From: JAAUTS01 sp034440395
GTDB lineage: Bacteria > Verrucomicrobiota > Verrucomicrobiia > Methylacidiphilales > JAAUTS01
Direction: 5' to 3'
DNA: 64,000 nt
NCBI GenBank assembly: GCA_034440395.1
Contig: JAWXBW010000047.1
Span: forward strand, 26,753 to 90,752
Below the pieces are notes generated by a model. It saw only the letters and a program-made list of their open reading frames with translations. It was not told where the DNA came from and did not search any database. Shown one piece after another: positions 9,381 through 18,437 of this stretch. The translations under genes were made by a program, and so were the position numbers. Position 1 is the first letter of the stretch; each line of letters begins with the position of its first letter.

Positions 9381-9860
9381 TTATTCTAAGCCTAACCCAC
9401 GTTCTAAGCGACCTAGCATAAGCGCATCAAGCCTATCTTTTTCACGAAAAGAATCTTTTTTTAGCTCCCTTAAAATGCTGCCATTTAAGTAGGGAACGAT
9501 ACCCGTCACACCTTCCACGCTTTTTTCTAAACTACTTGACAAAAGATCCGAGTAAGTTCGGCCCGTCATACGATTAAATATATCTAGCGGGCAGTCTCGT
9601 TCCAACATCCGCACGGCACCTTCTTCGGGAGGGAAATCGACTGATGTCAGGGTGCCACCGTAGCCATCCCCAAATCCAGCCAAAGCCTCCGCCAATTTTT
9701 TTATGTTATCAGATGAATCGTCGACAAGAATATTAAGAACCTCTGTTGTGCGGACCTAGCCGTGAAAACCAACGGCCACACTTTACACCACGAGGTAGTT
9801 AACGTGGCTGAGGTTGAGCCGCTCCAAAAGTTTTACGAAGTCGGGTAAGTCTGGGTTCAT
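9381..9860 (-). pseudogene. Nucleotidyltransferase gene with two in-frame stops
   Basis: From an ATG at 9860 the minus strand encodes about 159 codons of a nucleotidyltransferase-family protein, all in one frame, interrupted by TAA (9783-9785, codon 26) and TAG (9756-9758, codon 35). The stops fall inside the family's core motif: YLVV, stop, SVAVGFHG, stop, VRTTEVLNILVDD. The glycine pair and the first metal-binding aspartate (usually TTEDLDIL, here TEVLNIL) are also lost, so the gene is dead rather than read through. The remainder, including PLDIFNRMTGRTYSDLL and ELKKDSFREKDRLDALML, is still recognisable. A short ORF overlaps its 5' end. Confidence 0.7.
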
Positions 9861-10005
9861 GAGCAAAAGCATCTAAGCCGTAAAGAGCTATCGCATCACG
9901 GCGTAGGCGCATAATGCGCTGGAGCGGATCGCCAGTTGCTACTTTTTCGCCAATAGTTTTACGAATCACAGAACCGAGCCTACCTCCCACTTCTGCGGAG
10001 AACAA
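9799..10005 (-). CDS. Possible short ORF upstream of the broken nucleotidyltransferase
   Basis: A 68-codon TTG-initiated ORF ends within the 5' part of the broken nucleotidyltransferase, overlapping it by 62 bases. It contains GDPLQRIMRLRRDAIALYGLDAF, which reads like real protein. It may be the first gene of a two-gene module whose second gene has decayed. There is no good ATG and no recognised domain, so this is a weak call. Confidence 0.3.
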   Translation of the reverse strand: MFSAEVGGRLGSVIRKTIGEKVATGDPLQRIMRLRRDAIALYGLDAFAHEPRLTRLRKTFGAAQPQPR

Positions 10006-10013
10006 TTATAAGC

Positions 10014-11093
10014 TCACCTTTGGAAAATTTCTGAAAAAATGCCGCCACCTAAAAGACGTTCCCCTTCATACAGCGCACAGATTTGGCCGGGAGCTAAGGC
10101 GCGCTGAGGTTCGTTAAAAATAACCTCGGCCATGTTGTCCCCTTTAGGCTGAAATTCCATCTGGTGACGCGGAGCACGGTAACGTGGCTTAGCCTCAATC
10201 ACTGTTATCTCTGTTAGTCCTTGGCCGCACCATGAAAGGGAATGTAACGAAGCCCGCCGCGCATAAAGACCTGGCGTTTCCATCTGATCAAAAGCAATCA
10301 CCAGCTCGTTCGTTTTAATTCGTTTCTCTACCACGACGAAAGCCTCCCCCTCCGTATTAGAGGGCACACGGATACCTTTGCGTTGCCCTAAGGTGTAAAG
10401 ATGGAGGCCTCGATGTTCACCCAGTTTTTTACCCACTAGGTTCACGATAGATCCAGGCCTATCTGGAATGAAATTTTTCAAGAAATCCGACATCTTGACT
10501 TCACCAATAAAGCATATGCCTTGGCTGTCTTTCTTCGCCGCGGTGTTCAAGCCCAGCTCAAGCGCGATCTGCCGCACTTCTGCCTTTTGTAGTTCGCCCA
10601 CAGGGAAAATGGCGTGCTGAATCTGGGACTGACGCAAGAGGGCGAGGAAGTAAGATTGATCTTTGTTTTTATCAAGACCTTCTAAAATGGAGGCCTCGCC
10701 ATTTGCATTGAGGCGTCGGGCATAGTGACCCGTCGCAACAGCATCGAACCCATTTTTTAAAGCATAATCCAAGAATACTCCAAACTTCATCTCCCGATTG
10801 CACATGACGTCAGGATTAGGCGTAATGCCCGCCTCATAGCCTTCCAATAAGTATTTCACCACACGCTCGCGATAATCATTCATCAGGTTAACAATACGAA
10901 ACTCAATCCCTAGCTGAGAAGCCACGGCTCGGGCATCTTCAATATCCTGCTGCCACGGGCAGTGACCGACGATATTTTCCTCGTTGATCCAATTCTTCAT
11001 GTAGGCACCAGTGACACGGTGCCCTTGGCGCAAGAGCAAGGCCGCCGCTACACTGCTATCCACTCCGCCTGACATGCCTACGAGGACGTTCAT
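10014..11093 (-). CDS. mnmA: tRNA-specific 2-thiouridylase
   Basis: MnmA makes 2-thiouridine at the wobble position of tRNAs for Lys, Glu and Gln, using ATP and sulfur passed from a cysteine desulfurase relay. The ATG at 11093 gives 359 residues that begin MNVLVGMSGGVDSS with the PP-loop ATPase motif. The two catalytic cysteines are visible in VMCNREMKFG (about residue 98) and GICFIGE (about 193). A longer in-frame start upstream would run back into ftsY and is unlikely. It is the last gene of the ribBA-ribH-nusB-ftsY-mnmA run, 10 bases after ftsY. Confidence 0.95.
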   Translation of the reverse strand: MNVLVGMSGGVDSSVAAALLLRQGHRVTGAYMKNWINEENIVGHCPWQQDIEDARAVASQLGIEFRIVNLMNDYRERVVKYLLEGYEAGITPNPDVMCNREMKFGVFLDYALKNGFDAVATGHYARRLNANGEASILEGLDKNKDQSYFLALLRQSQIQHAIFPVGELQKAEVRQIALELGLNTAAKKDSQGICFIGEVKMSDFLKNFIPDRPGSIVNLVGKKLGEHRGLHLYTLGQRKGIRVPSNTEGEAFVVVEKRIKTNELVIAFDQMETPGLYARRASLHSLSWCGQGLTEITVIEAKPRYRAPRHQMEFQPKGDNMAEVIFNEPQRALAPGQICALYEGERLLGGGIFSEIFQR

Positions 11094-11103
11094 AAAAAGC
11101 AAA

Positions 11104-11940
11104 TTAGAAGAATTGTTCCACGTAACTCTTGGGATCAAAAGGCCGCAGATCATCCAGACCTTCTCCCGTGCCGATGAAGTAAGGATTAATCCCAGTTGCA
11201 GCTTTTATGGCGGCCACGGCACCGCCTTTGGAGGAGCTGTCCAGCTTGGTGATAATCAGTCCTGTTAACCCAATAGCCTTGTGAAAAACTTCGGCTTGTT
11301 GGATGGCGTTCGTTCCATTGGTGCCGTCTAACACAAGGATAACTTCGTGTGGTGCGCCGCTTATTTTTTTATCTACAATACGTTTAATTTTTTCCAACTC
11401 GCGCATGAGATTTTCTTTATTATGAAGCCTTCCTGCTGTGTCTATAATCGCCAAACGGGACTGATCCTTTAATGCATTTGTTAATCCTTCAAAAGCAGCA
11501 GCAGAGGGATCGCCGCCTTTTTTGCCAGGCGTGAAGGCTGCCCCGGAGCGTTCCGCCCACACACGGAGTTGATCTATGGCGGCGGCACGAAAGGTGTCTG
11601 CTGCGATGAGGTGCACCGCTCCTTCTTTCCCGTAGAGCTTAGCCAACTTGCCGATGCTAGTGGTTTTACCAACCCCGTTGATACCGATCACAATCCAGAC
11701 ATTAAGTTCCTCTGGGGTGAGCTGGGGCAAATGGATGGGCTTAGGCCAGAGTTTTAATATTTCTGCCGACGTCGCTTCTTGGATGGTCTCTGCGGAAACG
11801 ACTTCTTTTTTTAAAGTAGTTAATAATATTTTTGTGAATTCTAAGCTTAAATCCGATTGGATAAGGGTGGATTCTAGGTCATCCCAATCGACGGAACCAC
11901 CCTTGACGGTAGCGACCCATTTCTTAAAAAATGAAAGCAT
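11104..11940 (-). CDS. ftsY: Signal recognition particle receptor FtsY
   Basis: SRP receptor GTPase that docks ribosome-nascent chain complexes at the inner membrane. At 278 residues it is the short form without the acidic A domain of the E. coli protein. The helical N domain (about 1-75) precedes the GTPase domain with G1 (GINGVGKTT), the ADTFRAAA motif, G3 (DTAGR) and the TKLD specificity loop. It sits between nusB and mnmA with short gaps and is presumably co-transcribed. Confidence 0.95.
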   Translation of the reverse strand: MLSFFKKWVATVKGGSVDWDDLESTLIQSDLSLEFTKILLTTLKKEVVSAETIQEATSAEILKLWPKPIHLPQLTPEELNVWIVIGINGVGKTTSIGKLAKLYGKEGAVHLIAADTFRAAAIDQLRVWAERSGAAFTPGKKGGDPSAAAFEGLTNALKDQSRLAIIDTAGRLHNKENLMRELEKIKRIVDKKISGAPHEVILVLDGTNGTNAIQQAEVFHKAIGLTGLIITKLDSSSKGGAVAAIKAATGINPYFIGTGEGLDDLRPFDPKSYVEQFF

Positions 11941-11961
11941 ACTAGTTTAGAACTCTGGTGA

Positions 11962-12447
11962 TTAAAGAGGATTGTGTTTAGGTTGGAGTTTAGGCTTCGT
12001 GAGCCGAATTCCCTCTGGCCTGATCCCCTCACGGGCAGGACGATCTAGATCCTTGCGCACGCGGTCGAGAATTCCATTCACGAATTTTCCCGCTTCATGG
12101 GAGCTAAGGAATTTTGCTACCTCAATAGCTTCGTTGATAGCTACGACTGGTGGAACCTCGGGACAGTAATTCATTTCATAAACCGCTAGGCGGAGAATAT
12201 TTTTATCCACGGGAGCCATGCGTTCCATCTCCCAGTTATCAGAATACTTTTTAAGCGTCTCATCAATTTTTAAGGCGTTCTTAATTACGCCATGAATGAG
12301 GGGGAGGGCAAAGTCCCGGACTTTAGGCTCAGGAGCAGACATTTCCATAAAAAGGGCAAGCCCAGCAGTTAACTCCTGCTTAGGAGCGACTTCATGTTGA
12401 TAGAGATATTGAACGGCCAGCACTCGGCCATCACGACGTTTACCCAT
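11962..12447 (-). CDS. nusB: Transcription antitermination factor NusB
   Basis: NusB is part of the complex with NusE/S10 that binds boxA RNA in rRNA antitermination. The 161-residue protein begins with an arginine-rich segment (GKRRDGRVLAVQYLYQHE) and carries PVDKNILRLAVYEM and AINEAIEVAKFLSSHEAGKFVNGILD, the best conserved family motifs. It begins 3 bases after the end of ribH, the common ribH-nusB arrangement. The last 20 residues are a basic, probably disordered tail. Confidence 0.95.
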   Translation of the reverse strand: MGKRRDGRVLAVQYLYQHEVAPKQELTAGLALFMEMSAPEPKVRDFALPLIHGVIKNALKIDETLKKYSDNWEMERMAPVDKNILRLAVYEMNYCPEVPPVVAINEAIEVAKFLSSHEAGKFVNGILDRVRKDLDRPAREGIRPEGIRLTKPKLQPKHNPL

Positions 12448-12450
12448 AAT

Positions 12451-12897
12451 TTAATTTTCTGATTGTAGTAATTGTAAAACAGCTTCGGCAGCTTCACTCC
12501 CGCGATTGAGTTTGGTTCCAAAGCATCGTTCACGAGCTTGTTTTTCGTTAGTGACCATTAAAATTTGGTGTAGCACGGGCTTATTATATTTAAGCATGAG
12601 ATCCATCAGGGCCTGCGTTACGGTAGAACCGATGAGATCGGCATGTGCGGTCTTCCCTTGCCAGATGACGCCGAAGGTAATGACAGCTGCGATGTCTTTT
12701 TGTTGAAGTAAGCGTTGGGTGGATAGAGGAATTTCAAAAGCTCCTGGCACACGAAGGACGGTGACCAGAGTGTTGGGGAGATTGTGTAGGCAGGCACTTA
12801 ACAGGCCATCTACGTATTGTTGATTAAAGAGACTGGCCACGATGCCGATTTTAACGGTTGGATTTTTAACACGGGATAGGAGTGAATTTTTTTTCAC
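12451..12897 (-). CDS. ribH: 6,7-dimethyl-8-ribityllumazine synthase
   Basis: Penultimate riboflavin enzyme: it condenses the RibBA-made dihydroxybutanone phosphate with the ribitylamino-pyrimidine. The 148 residues show the substrate-binding VPGAFEIP and the following LLQQKDIAAVITFGVIWQGKTAHADLI, with the catalytic His in TAHADLI where many homologues have THHF. The ATG start overlaps the ribBA stop by 4 bases, so translation is coupled. Confidence 0.94.
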   Translation of the reverse strand: MKKNSLLSRVKNPTVKIGIVASLFNQQYVDGLLSACLHNLPNTLVTVLRVPGAFEIPLSTQRLLQQKDIAAVITFGVIWQGKTAHADLIGSTVTQALMDLMLKYNKPVLHQILMVTNEKQARERCFGTKLNRGSEAAEAVLQLLQSEN

Positions 12898-14129
12898 AAG
12901 AGGTGTCCCATTTTAATTTTTTTAACGTCGAGGTATTTTTTATTGTGCTTGTTTGATTGCACTTTAATAGGGACTTGTCCTGCTAGCTCCAGCCCATAAC
13001 CAGAAAGTCCTATGACCTTTTTAGGGTTGTTGGTCATAATACGCATCTTCTTTACACCTAAATCGCAGAGGATTTGGGCGCCTAATCCGTATTCGCGTAG
13101 GTCGGGACCAAAACCTAATTTTACATTGGCTTCCACGGTGTCATAACCTTCTTGCTGTAATTTATAGGCATGAATCTTAGCCGCCAGGCCTATACCCCGC
13201 CCTTCTTGCCGCATGTAAACAAGAACCCCTTTGCCCTCACGCTCAATCATGCTTAAGGCGTCATGCAATTGGTTCCCACAGTCACAGCGCTTGGAACCGA
13301 AGACATCTCCTGTTAGGCATTCACTGTGGACGCGAACCAAGGTAGGAGTTTTTTTTGAAATTTTTCCTTTCACTAAAGCTAAGTGGTGGTTGCCATCTAC
13401 CGCAGAGCGGTAGAGATAGAGATCGAACATCCCATAATCCGTGGGTAGCTTGATGACTTGTTCGCGGATGATCAGGCGTTCATTGCGACGGCGGTATTCA
13501 ATCAGATCAAGAATGGTTGCTATTTTAATTTTATGTTTCTGGGCGAAAATACGTAGTTCGGGCAGACGTGCCATATTGCCGTCTTCCTTGAGAATTTCAC
13601 AAATAACAGCCGATTCGTCGAGTCCAGCTAAACGGGCGAGATCAATGGCAGCCTCCGTGTGGCCTGCGCGTTGGAGAACTCCCCCATTTTTAGCTTGGAG
13701 GGGAAAAACGTGACCAGGCTGAACAAGAAGTTGTGGTTTAGCTTTTGGTGAGGCGAGAAGCTTAATGGTGGCGGCGCGATCTGCTGCGCTGATGCCAGTG
13801 GTGATGCCGTGGGCAGCATCGACTGAAACGGTGAAGTCGGTCTTAAAGCTTTCACGATTTTCCAGCACCATGCGTTGTAGGCCTAGCTGAGTGGCGCGGG
13901 CATGGGTGATGGGAGCGCAAATGAGACCTCGACCGTGCGTGGCCATGAAGTTAATGGAGGCAGGCGTTACTTTTTCCGCCGCCATAATAAGATCGCCCTC
14001 ATTTTCGCGATCAGTGTCGTCGGTCAGGATGACCATTTTACCTTGTCGAATATCCGCAATAACATTCTCGATAGAATCAAAAGGTTGATTTGTGGGAAAG
14101 CTGGCTGGTTTGTCCTTAGGCATTTTCAT
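12894..14129 (-). CDS. ribBA: Bifunctional DHBP synthase / GTP cyclohydrolase II
   Basis: One polypeptide for the two entry reactions of riboflavin synthesis. Residues about 15-215 are 3,4-dihydroxy-2-butanone-4-phosphate synthase, with DDTDRENEGDL and the RAGHTEAAIDLARL motif. Residues about 220-411 are GTP cyclohydrolase II, with three zinc cysteines in ECLTGDVFGSKRCDCG and the catalytic RQEGRGIGL. First gene of the ribBA-ribH-nusB-ftsY-mnmA operon. A second ATG two codons downstream is an alternative start. I looked upstream for an FMN riboswitch and saw none. Confidence 0.95.
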   Translation of the reverse strand: MKMPKDKPASFPTNQPFDSIENVIADIRQGKMVILTDDTDRENEGDLIMAAEKVTPASINFMATHGRGLICAPITHARATQLGLQRMVLENRESFKTDFTVSVDAAHGITTGISAADRAATIKLLASPKAKPQLLVQPGHVFPLQAKNGGVLQRAGHTEAAIDLARLAGLDESAVICEILKEDGNMARLPELRIFAQKHKIKIATILDLIEYRRRNERLIIREQVIKLPTDYGMFDLYLYRSAVDGNHHLALVKGKISKKTPTLVRVHSECLTGDVFGSKRCDCGNQLHDALSMIEREGKGVLVYMRQEGRGIGLAAKIHAYKLQQEGYDTVEANVKLGFGPDLREYGLGAQILCDLGVKKMRIMTNNPKKVIGLSGYGLELAGQVPIKVQSNKHNKKYLDVKKIKMGHLL

Positions 14130-14275
14130 TTCAAAGATCTAGGAGAGAAACTAAACCCGAAAATGGTATGAATCCATAAGATTTTAGAACTTTGTGTGGA
14201 AGCATGCTTGTTCCGTCATGGGGTGGTAACTTTTTTGAATAATCGTTGATCCGCCAGCCCCTAGCGCAGGCAACG

Positions 14276-14941
14276 TCAACTCACGAGAAGGAAGAGATAT
14301 TCTAGGCTCTCTTTTCCTAAAAAAAAGAACAGTAAAGTCAGCAGCAGAACTGTAACACCTAGGATGTCTCCTAAGAGTAAAAAGAGTCCGTCATTTTCCA
14401 TCAAGCCTAGCCCAATAAGTAGGATTGGAATAGCGTATATAAAGTTGGTGCCGGGGATGGGTAAGGGGAGCATAATGGCGATGCAGGTAATGAGAGCTCC
14501 GTGAATTTTATGAGACCAAGGGTGGATACATAGGCCACAATAACGGGGCTTAAGACCTTTTTCTATTTTAAGACAAATAAAAGAGGCACGATGAATCATG
14601 TCGATAATTTTTTCTCGAGGCACCTCATAGTTTTGAACACGCTTAGGTATCCATAATTTCTGCCCTAATGCCATGCGGAGACCAGAGAATATGAGAACAA
14701 AGCCCATGGGGACAGCGATTACGGGGAGGATAGCCGGGATGCTGAACATGGCGATAACAGCAGGATAGCCGCGGCCTGCCAAATATTCTAACATACGTCG
14801 AATGGTAATGGGGTGCTGGTTACTTTCTTCTCCCATTCGCTGCAGAATGGCGGAAAGGGATAGCCCGCAATCCGGGGCAAGACAGGACTCAGTGTTCTTG
14901 CTAGCACTAAGAGAAATATCCGCATGAGGATCAATAAGCAT
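14276..14941 (-). CDS. ExoD-like integral membrane protein
   Basis: 221-residue polytopic membrane protein resembling the ExoD family, named for a Rhizobium gene affecting exopolysaccharide and alkali tolerance. After an N-terminal cytoplasmic part (about 1-55) come four or five hydrophobic stretches, including AVIAMFSIPAILPVIAVPMG, then the conserved pattern ALITCIAIMLPLPIPGTNF. Many homologues share the proline-rich PLP.PG.N element. The molecular function of the family is unknown. It stands between ribBA and ppc on the same strand but with gaps, so co-transcription is uncertain. Confidence 0.75.
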   Translation of the reverse strand: MLIDPHADISLSASKNTESCLAPDCGLSLSAILQRMGEESNQHPITIRRMLEYLAGRGYPAVIAMFSIPAILPVIAVPMGFVLIFSGLRMALGQKLWIPKRVQNYEVPREKIIDMIHRASFICLKIEKGLKPRYCGLCIHPWSHKIHGALITCIAIMLPLPIPGTNFIYAIPILLIGLGLMENDGLFLLLGDILGVTVLLLTLLFFFLGKESLEYLFLLVS

Positions 14942-14991
14942 ATATTCTTCAACTAATCTCGCTTGGACTAGACTTTAAAGATGTCCTTAGT

Positions 14992-17793
14992 TTAACCCGT
15001 GGTGCGTAAACCGCCAGCTATTGCGTTGATTGAGAGTAATAAGTCTGGCAACAATTCGTTGGCTGCACCTTGGTCTTCTTTGCTCCGCAACATCCGCCAC
15101 TCGCGAAGGAGGCTGATTTGTTGGTAATGAAGGGTGCGCAGTGCTTCTTCCCTGAGTTGAAGCGTGGCAAACATTTTAGGACGTCTTTTAGCTAAGGTGC
15201 CTCCGCCGAAGAGCCGATCCATCATGCGATGGGTGCGAAGAAATTCACTTTTAATCATAGTGAAAAATCGACGGCGCAGTTTAGGATCTTCCACTAAACC
15301 CGCATAAGCCTTCATGATTTCTAAGTCCGCACTGGCCAGGTTTGTTTCCACATTGGTCAAAACATAACGCAAGAAAGGCCACGTCTTCACGGCCTCTTGT
15401 AACCCCTTGAAGGAGATATCACCTTGTTTGGTGATTTGTTCTAAGGCGGAGCCAACTCCGAACCAGCCTGGAACATAAAAGCGGGATTGATTCCAACTAA
15501 ACACCCAAGGAATGGCGCGGAGATCTTCTAGGGATCGAACCCCTGTACGGCGCGAGGGGCGGGAGCCGATGCGGCTTTGCTCTAAAGCATCAATAGGAGT
15601 GGCTTGGCCATAGAAGGTGATGAAATCTTCTTTCTGGATAAATTTACGATAAAATTCTGAGCTGGAACGGCAGAGCTCTTCCGCCAAGGGTTCAAATTTG
15701 GAATAATCTTTCGAGCGGTGACGATCTTCAAGGGTCACACCTGTTACGCCGGCTAAGAGAAGTTCTAAGTTATAAACAGCTGTAATTTGGTTGGCGTATT
15801 TTTGGGAAATAGTTTCTCCTTGCTCGGTGACACGCAGGTCAGCGTCGAGAGAGCCATGGGGTAGAGCCCCGAGGAAACGGTGGGTGGGGCCGGCACCGCG
15901 GCTGATGGTGCCGCCACGCCCATGGAAAAAACGGATTTTAACGTCATTATCTTTGCCGACTTTTTGCAGAGTTTTTTGGGTTTTTTGTAACCCCCATTGA
16001 CTGGCTAGAATCCCAGCGTCTTTATTACTATCACTATAACCGATCATGACTTGCTGAATAGAAGGAGCGTTGAGGGAATGACTTTCATCTGTCTCTTCTT
16101 TGATGACTTTATTCTGGTAACGAAGACTAGCACGGGTGACGGGATGCTGAAGGAATGCGCGCAAGATATGTTCTGAGTTTTCTAAATCGCTCAGAGTTTC
16201 AAAAAGCGGCACAACAGGCAGTAGGCAGTAGAGCCCTTTCGTGGTGTATTTTGCGAGACCCGCTTCACGTGCTAGAATATAAACGACGAGAAGGTCTGAG
16301 ACCCGCTTTGTCATGCTAACAATGAGAGAGCCTAAGCCCGTGCTGCCGAAGTTTTGGATGTGTTTTTCTAAAGAGCGGTAACAGCTTAAAACAGCCTCTG
16401 CCTGAGGACCGACATCAGAATCACCATGAAGGAAAGGGCGCGGTGAGCGGAGTTCCTTCATGAGAAATGACAGTCGCTCGGCCTCCGGCCAAGTGGCGAA
16501 GTCGCTGCCGTCAAGGCCAGCGGCGATCATGAGTTGGCTCATGGCTTTATCATGGAACTGGCTGTTTTGGCGAATGTCTAATTTAGCGAGGTGGAAACCA
16601 AAGGTTTTCACCTTACGGATGATGGGATCAATGTCCGAGACGGCTAAGCGAATCGCTCCGATTTTGACCAAGGACTCCCTTAAAAGCCGTAGATCAGAAA
16701 GGAGCTCGCAAGGGAAGCGGTAGCAACCAGGCCATTCACTAGTTTCTAGTTTAGAATTATTTCTAAGATTCAGCGGCAGCTTAGCTACAATAACGTTGGC
16801 GAGTTGGCGCCAAGGCTCTAGTGGATTACGCTTAAGGCAAGCTTCCCCACGCTCACCCATGTGATCAATCGAGGCCAGAATCTGGACTTTAAGATTCTCA
16901 GGGATATGATGGAGATCCGCTGATAAACTAAGAGTCCTCGGTAAAACGCTTAAACGACGATTGAGAATTTGGAGAGCTTGACTGCGTAATTCAAGTAAGG
17001 TTTCTACCGTAACTACATCCGTAACAAGGGGATGCCCATCGCGGTCTCCACCGACCCAAATGCCGAAGGAGAGTTTTGGGAAGTTATCAGGATCTTGCAT
17101 CCATTTAGGGTCAAGTCCCGCTTTATGCCAAGCCTGTTTGAGTCGTAAATCTAATCGCGACAAAACATTCGGGAAAACCTCACGTAGGTGATAGGTAATG
17201 GTCTGTCGTTCTTTAGCGACTTTAGGTTTTTCGAAAATAACTTCACCAGTGCGCCATAGTCTCTCCAGAGCCACTTTAATTTCTTCACGTATGCTCTCTA
17301 ACTCCGCTGGAGTCCACATACTGTTTTCACGCGATACGAGGAGAAGATAGATGGCACGATGTTGTTCCAACACGGTAGCACGCTTAGCCTCAGTCGGGTG
17401 AGCGGTCAGGACGGGCTCAACCCGAACGTGGCGTAGGACTTCTACGATATCCCGCTCTTTCATTCCATTTTTTTTCAGACGTTTTAGATAATAAGTCCAG
17501 AGCCCAGGCTCATCTTGCTTACGGGGAAGGCTAGCGCGGGCACGACGCATTTGTGCCGCGGCGTTTTCTTCCACCATGTTGAGAAGTTGGAAGATGACGC
17601 CATAGGCTTGCATGAGACGATTAGAGAAGCGGCTGGAAACAGGCTTCGTCTTCGTGCTGTTTAAAAAGGGGAGCGCTTCTGCCACATCTTTTTCTCCCAA
17701 ATCAATCAAAACCTCACGGAAGCAGCCGACCATAAGTTCGAGGTCACGGTCTATTTTAGCAAAGCCTGTTTTGGTGAAGTTTGGTTGAGCCAT
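14992..17793 (-). CDS. ppc: Phosphoenolpyruvate carboxylase
   Basis: Ppc adds bicarbonate to PEP to make oxaloacetate and so refills the TCA cycle. The 933-residue protein has normal family length. The catalytic histidine lies in LTAHPTEAKR (about 157), and the glycine-rich FFHGRGGTISRGAGP loop and the VMIGYSDSNKDAG motif are present. The C-terminus ends GGLRTTG, the usual NTG-like ending of the family where the aspartate and malate inhibitor site lies. It reads alone, with a 97-base gap to the ACT regulator downstream. Confidence 0.97.
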   Translation of the reverse strand: MAQPNFTKTGFAKIDRDLELMVGCFREVLIDLGEKDVAEALPFLNSTKTKPVSSRFSNRLMQAYGVIFQLLNMVEENAAAQMRRARASLPRKQDEPGLWTYYLKRLKKNGMKERDIVEVLRHVRVEPVLTAHPTEAKRATVLEQHRAIYLLLVSRENSMWTPAELESIREEIKVALERLWRTGEVIFEKPKVAKERQTITYHLREVFPNVLSRLDLRLKQAWHKAGLDPKWMQDPDNFPKLSFGIWVGGDRDGHPLVTDVVTVETLLELRSQALQILNRRLSVLPRTLSLSADLHHIPENLKVQILASIDHMGERGEACLKRNPLEPWRQLANVIVAKLPLNLRNNSKLETSEWPGCYRFPCELLSDLRLLRESLVKIGAIRLAVSDIDPIIRKVKTFGFHLAKLDIRQNSQFHDKAMSQLMIAAGLDGSDFATWPEAERLSFLMKELRSPRPFLHGDSDVGPQAEAVLSCYRSLEKHIQNFGSTGLGSLIVSMTKRVSDLLVVYILAREAGLAKYTTKGLYCLLPVVPLFETLSDLENSEHILRAFLQHPVTRASLRYQNKVIKEETDESHSLNAPSIQQVMIGYSDSNKDAGILASQWGLQKTQKTLQKVGKDNDVKIRFFHGRGGTISRGAGPTHRFLGALPHGSLDADLRVTEQGETISQKYANQITAVYNLELLLAGVTGVTLEDRHRSKDYSKFEPLAEELCRSSSEFYRKFIQKEDFITFYGQATPIDALEQSRIGSRPSRRTGVRSLEDLRAIPWVFSWNQSRFYVPGWFGVGSALEQITKQGDISFKGLQEAVKTWPFLRYVLTNVETNLASADLEIMKAYAGLVEDPKLRRRFFTMIKSEFLRTHRMMDRLFGGGTLAKRRPKMFATLQLREEALRTLHYQQISLLREWRMLRSKEDQGAANELLPDLLLSINAIAGGLRTTG

Positions 17794-17889
17794 AATGTAT
17801 TTTTTCTAAGAAACTGAAATTGAGTAAACTAAGTAGCCATTCCTATGCCAGAAGCCAATGACAAAGAAGCATCTCGTGGATTTTTTGAC

Positions 17890-18411
17890 CTAATCCTCTT
17901 CAAAGCTTATATCCACTTGTAAATCAGCAGCTAGTGCCTCCAGCTTCTTTCGCAGATCATGAACGTGGCAGCTTGCGGGAAGCCGTATCTTAGTTTTAGC
18001 TTGAAAAATCAAACCCCCCGCCATCGGCGCACTGAGCACTTCACTTTGCAATTCCTCAACATTGACTTGGTGCTCGTTTAATATTTCCGTAATTTGACGA
18101 ATAATACCAGGTTGATCATTTCCGATAATTTCTAGTCGAGCCGATAAGCCTGTCGGAGACTCAAAATCGTTAACATCAGCAAAGACCGTAATGGTTAAAC
18201 CTTCCTCTTGCAAAAGACCTAATTTCTCCACCAAGTTAGGATGAGCCTCCTCCGAAACGCTTACATGAACAATGCCCGCAAACTGCCCACCTAGTCGACA
18301 CATGCGGCTTTCTAACCAGTTACCACCACATTGCGCCACAGTTGCCGCTACGGCTTGGATGAGACCAGGGCGATCTATTCCGATGACGGTCAGAACTAAA
18401 GACGTGCTCAT
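17890..18411 (-). CDS. Tandem ACT-domain regulator (GcvR-like)
   Basis: 173 residues made of two ACT domains, about 5-80 and 88-165, each starting with the ligand-binding pattern GIDRPGLIQAVA or GNDQPGIIRQIT. The glycine cleavage repressor GcvR of E. coli has this layout. ACT domains bind amino acids; glycine is possible but unproven, and no gcv gene is nearby. There is no DNA-binding domain, so it would act through a partner protein. Confidence 0.8.
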   Translation of the reverse strand: MSTSLVLTVIGIDRPGLIQAVAATVAQCGGNWLESRMCRLGGQFAGIVHVSVSEEAHPNLVEKLGLLQEEGLTITVFADVNDFESPTGLSARLEIIGNDQPGIIRQITEILNEHQVNVEELQSEVLSAPMAGGLIFQAKTKIRLPASCHVHDLRKKLEALAADLQVDISFEED

Positions 18412-18437
18412 AAAATAGGTGAAAGCTTTAAGAGCTT

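Noticed and set aside
12900..14280. FMN riboswitch upstream of ribBA
   Set aside because: The sequence between ribBA and the ExoD-like gene has none of the conserved FMN-riboswitch blocks on the minus strand.
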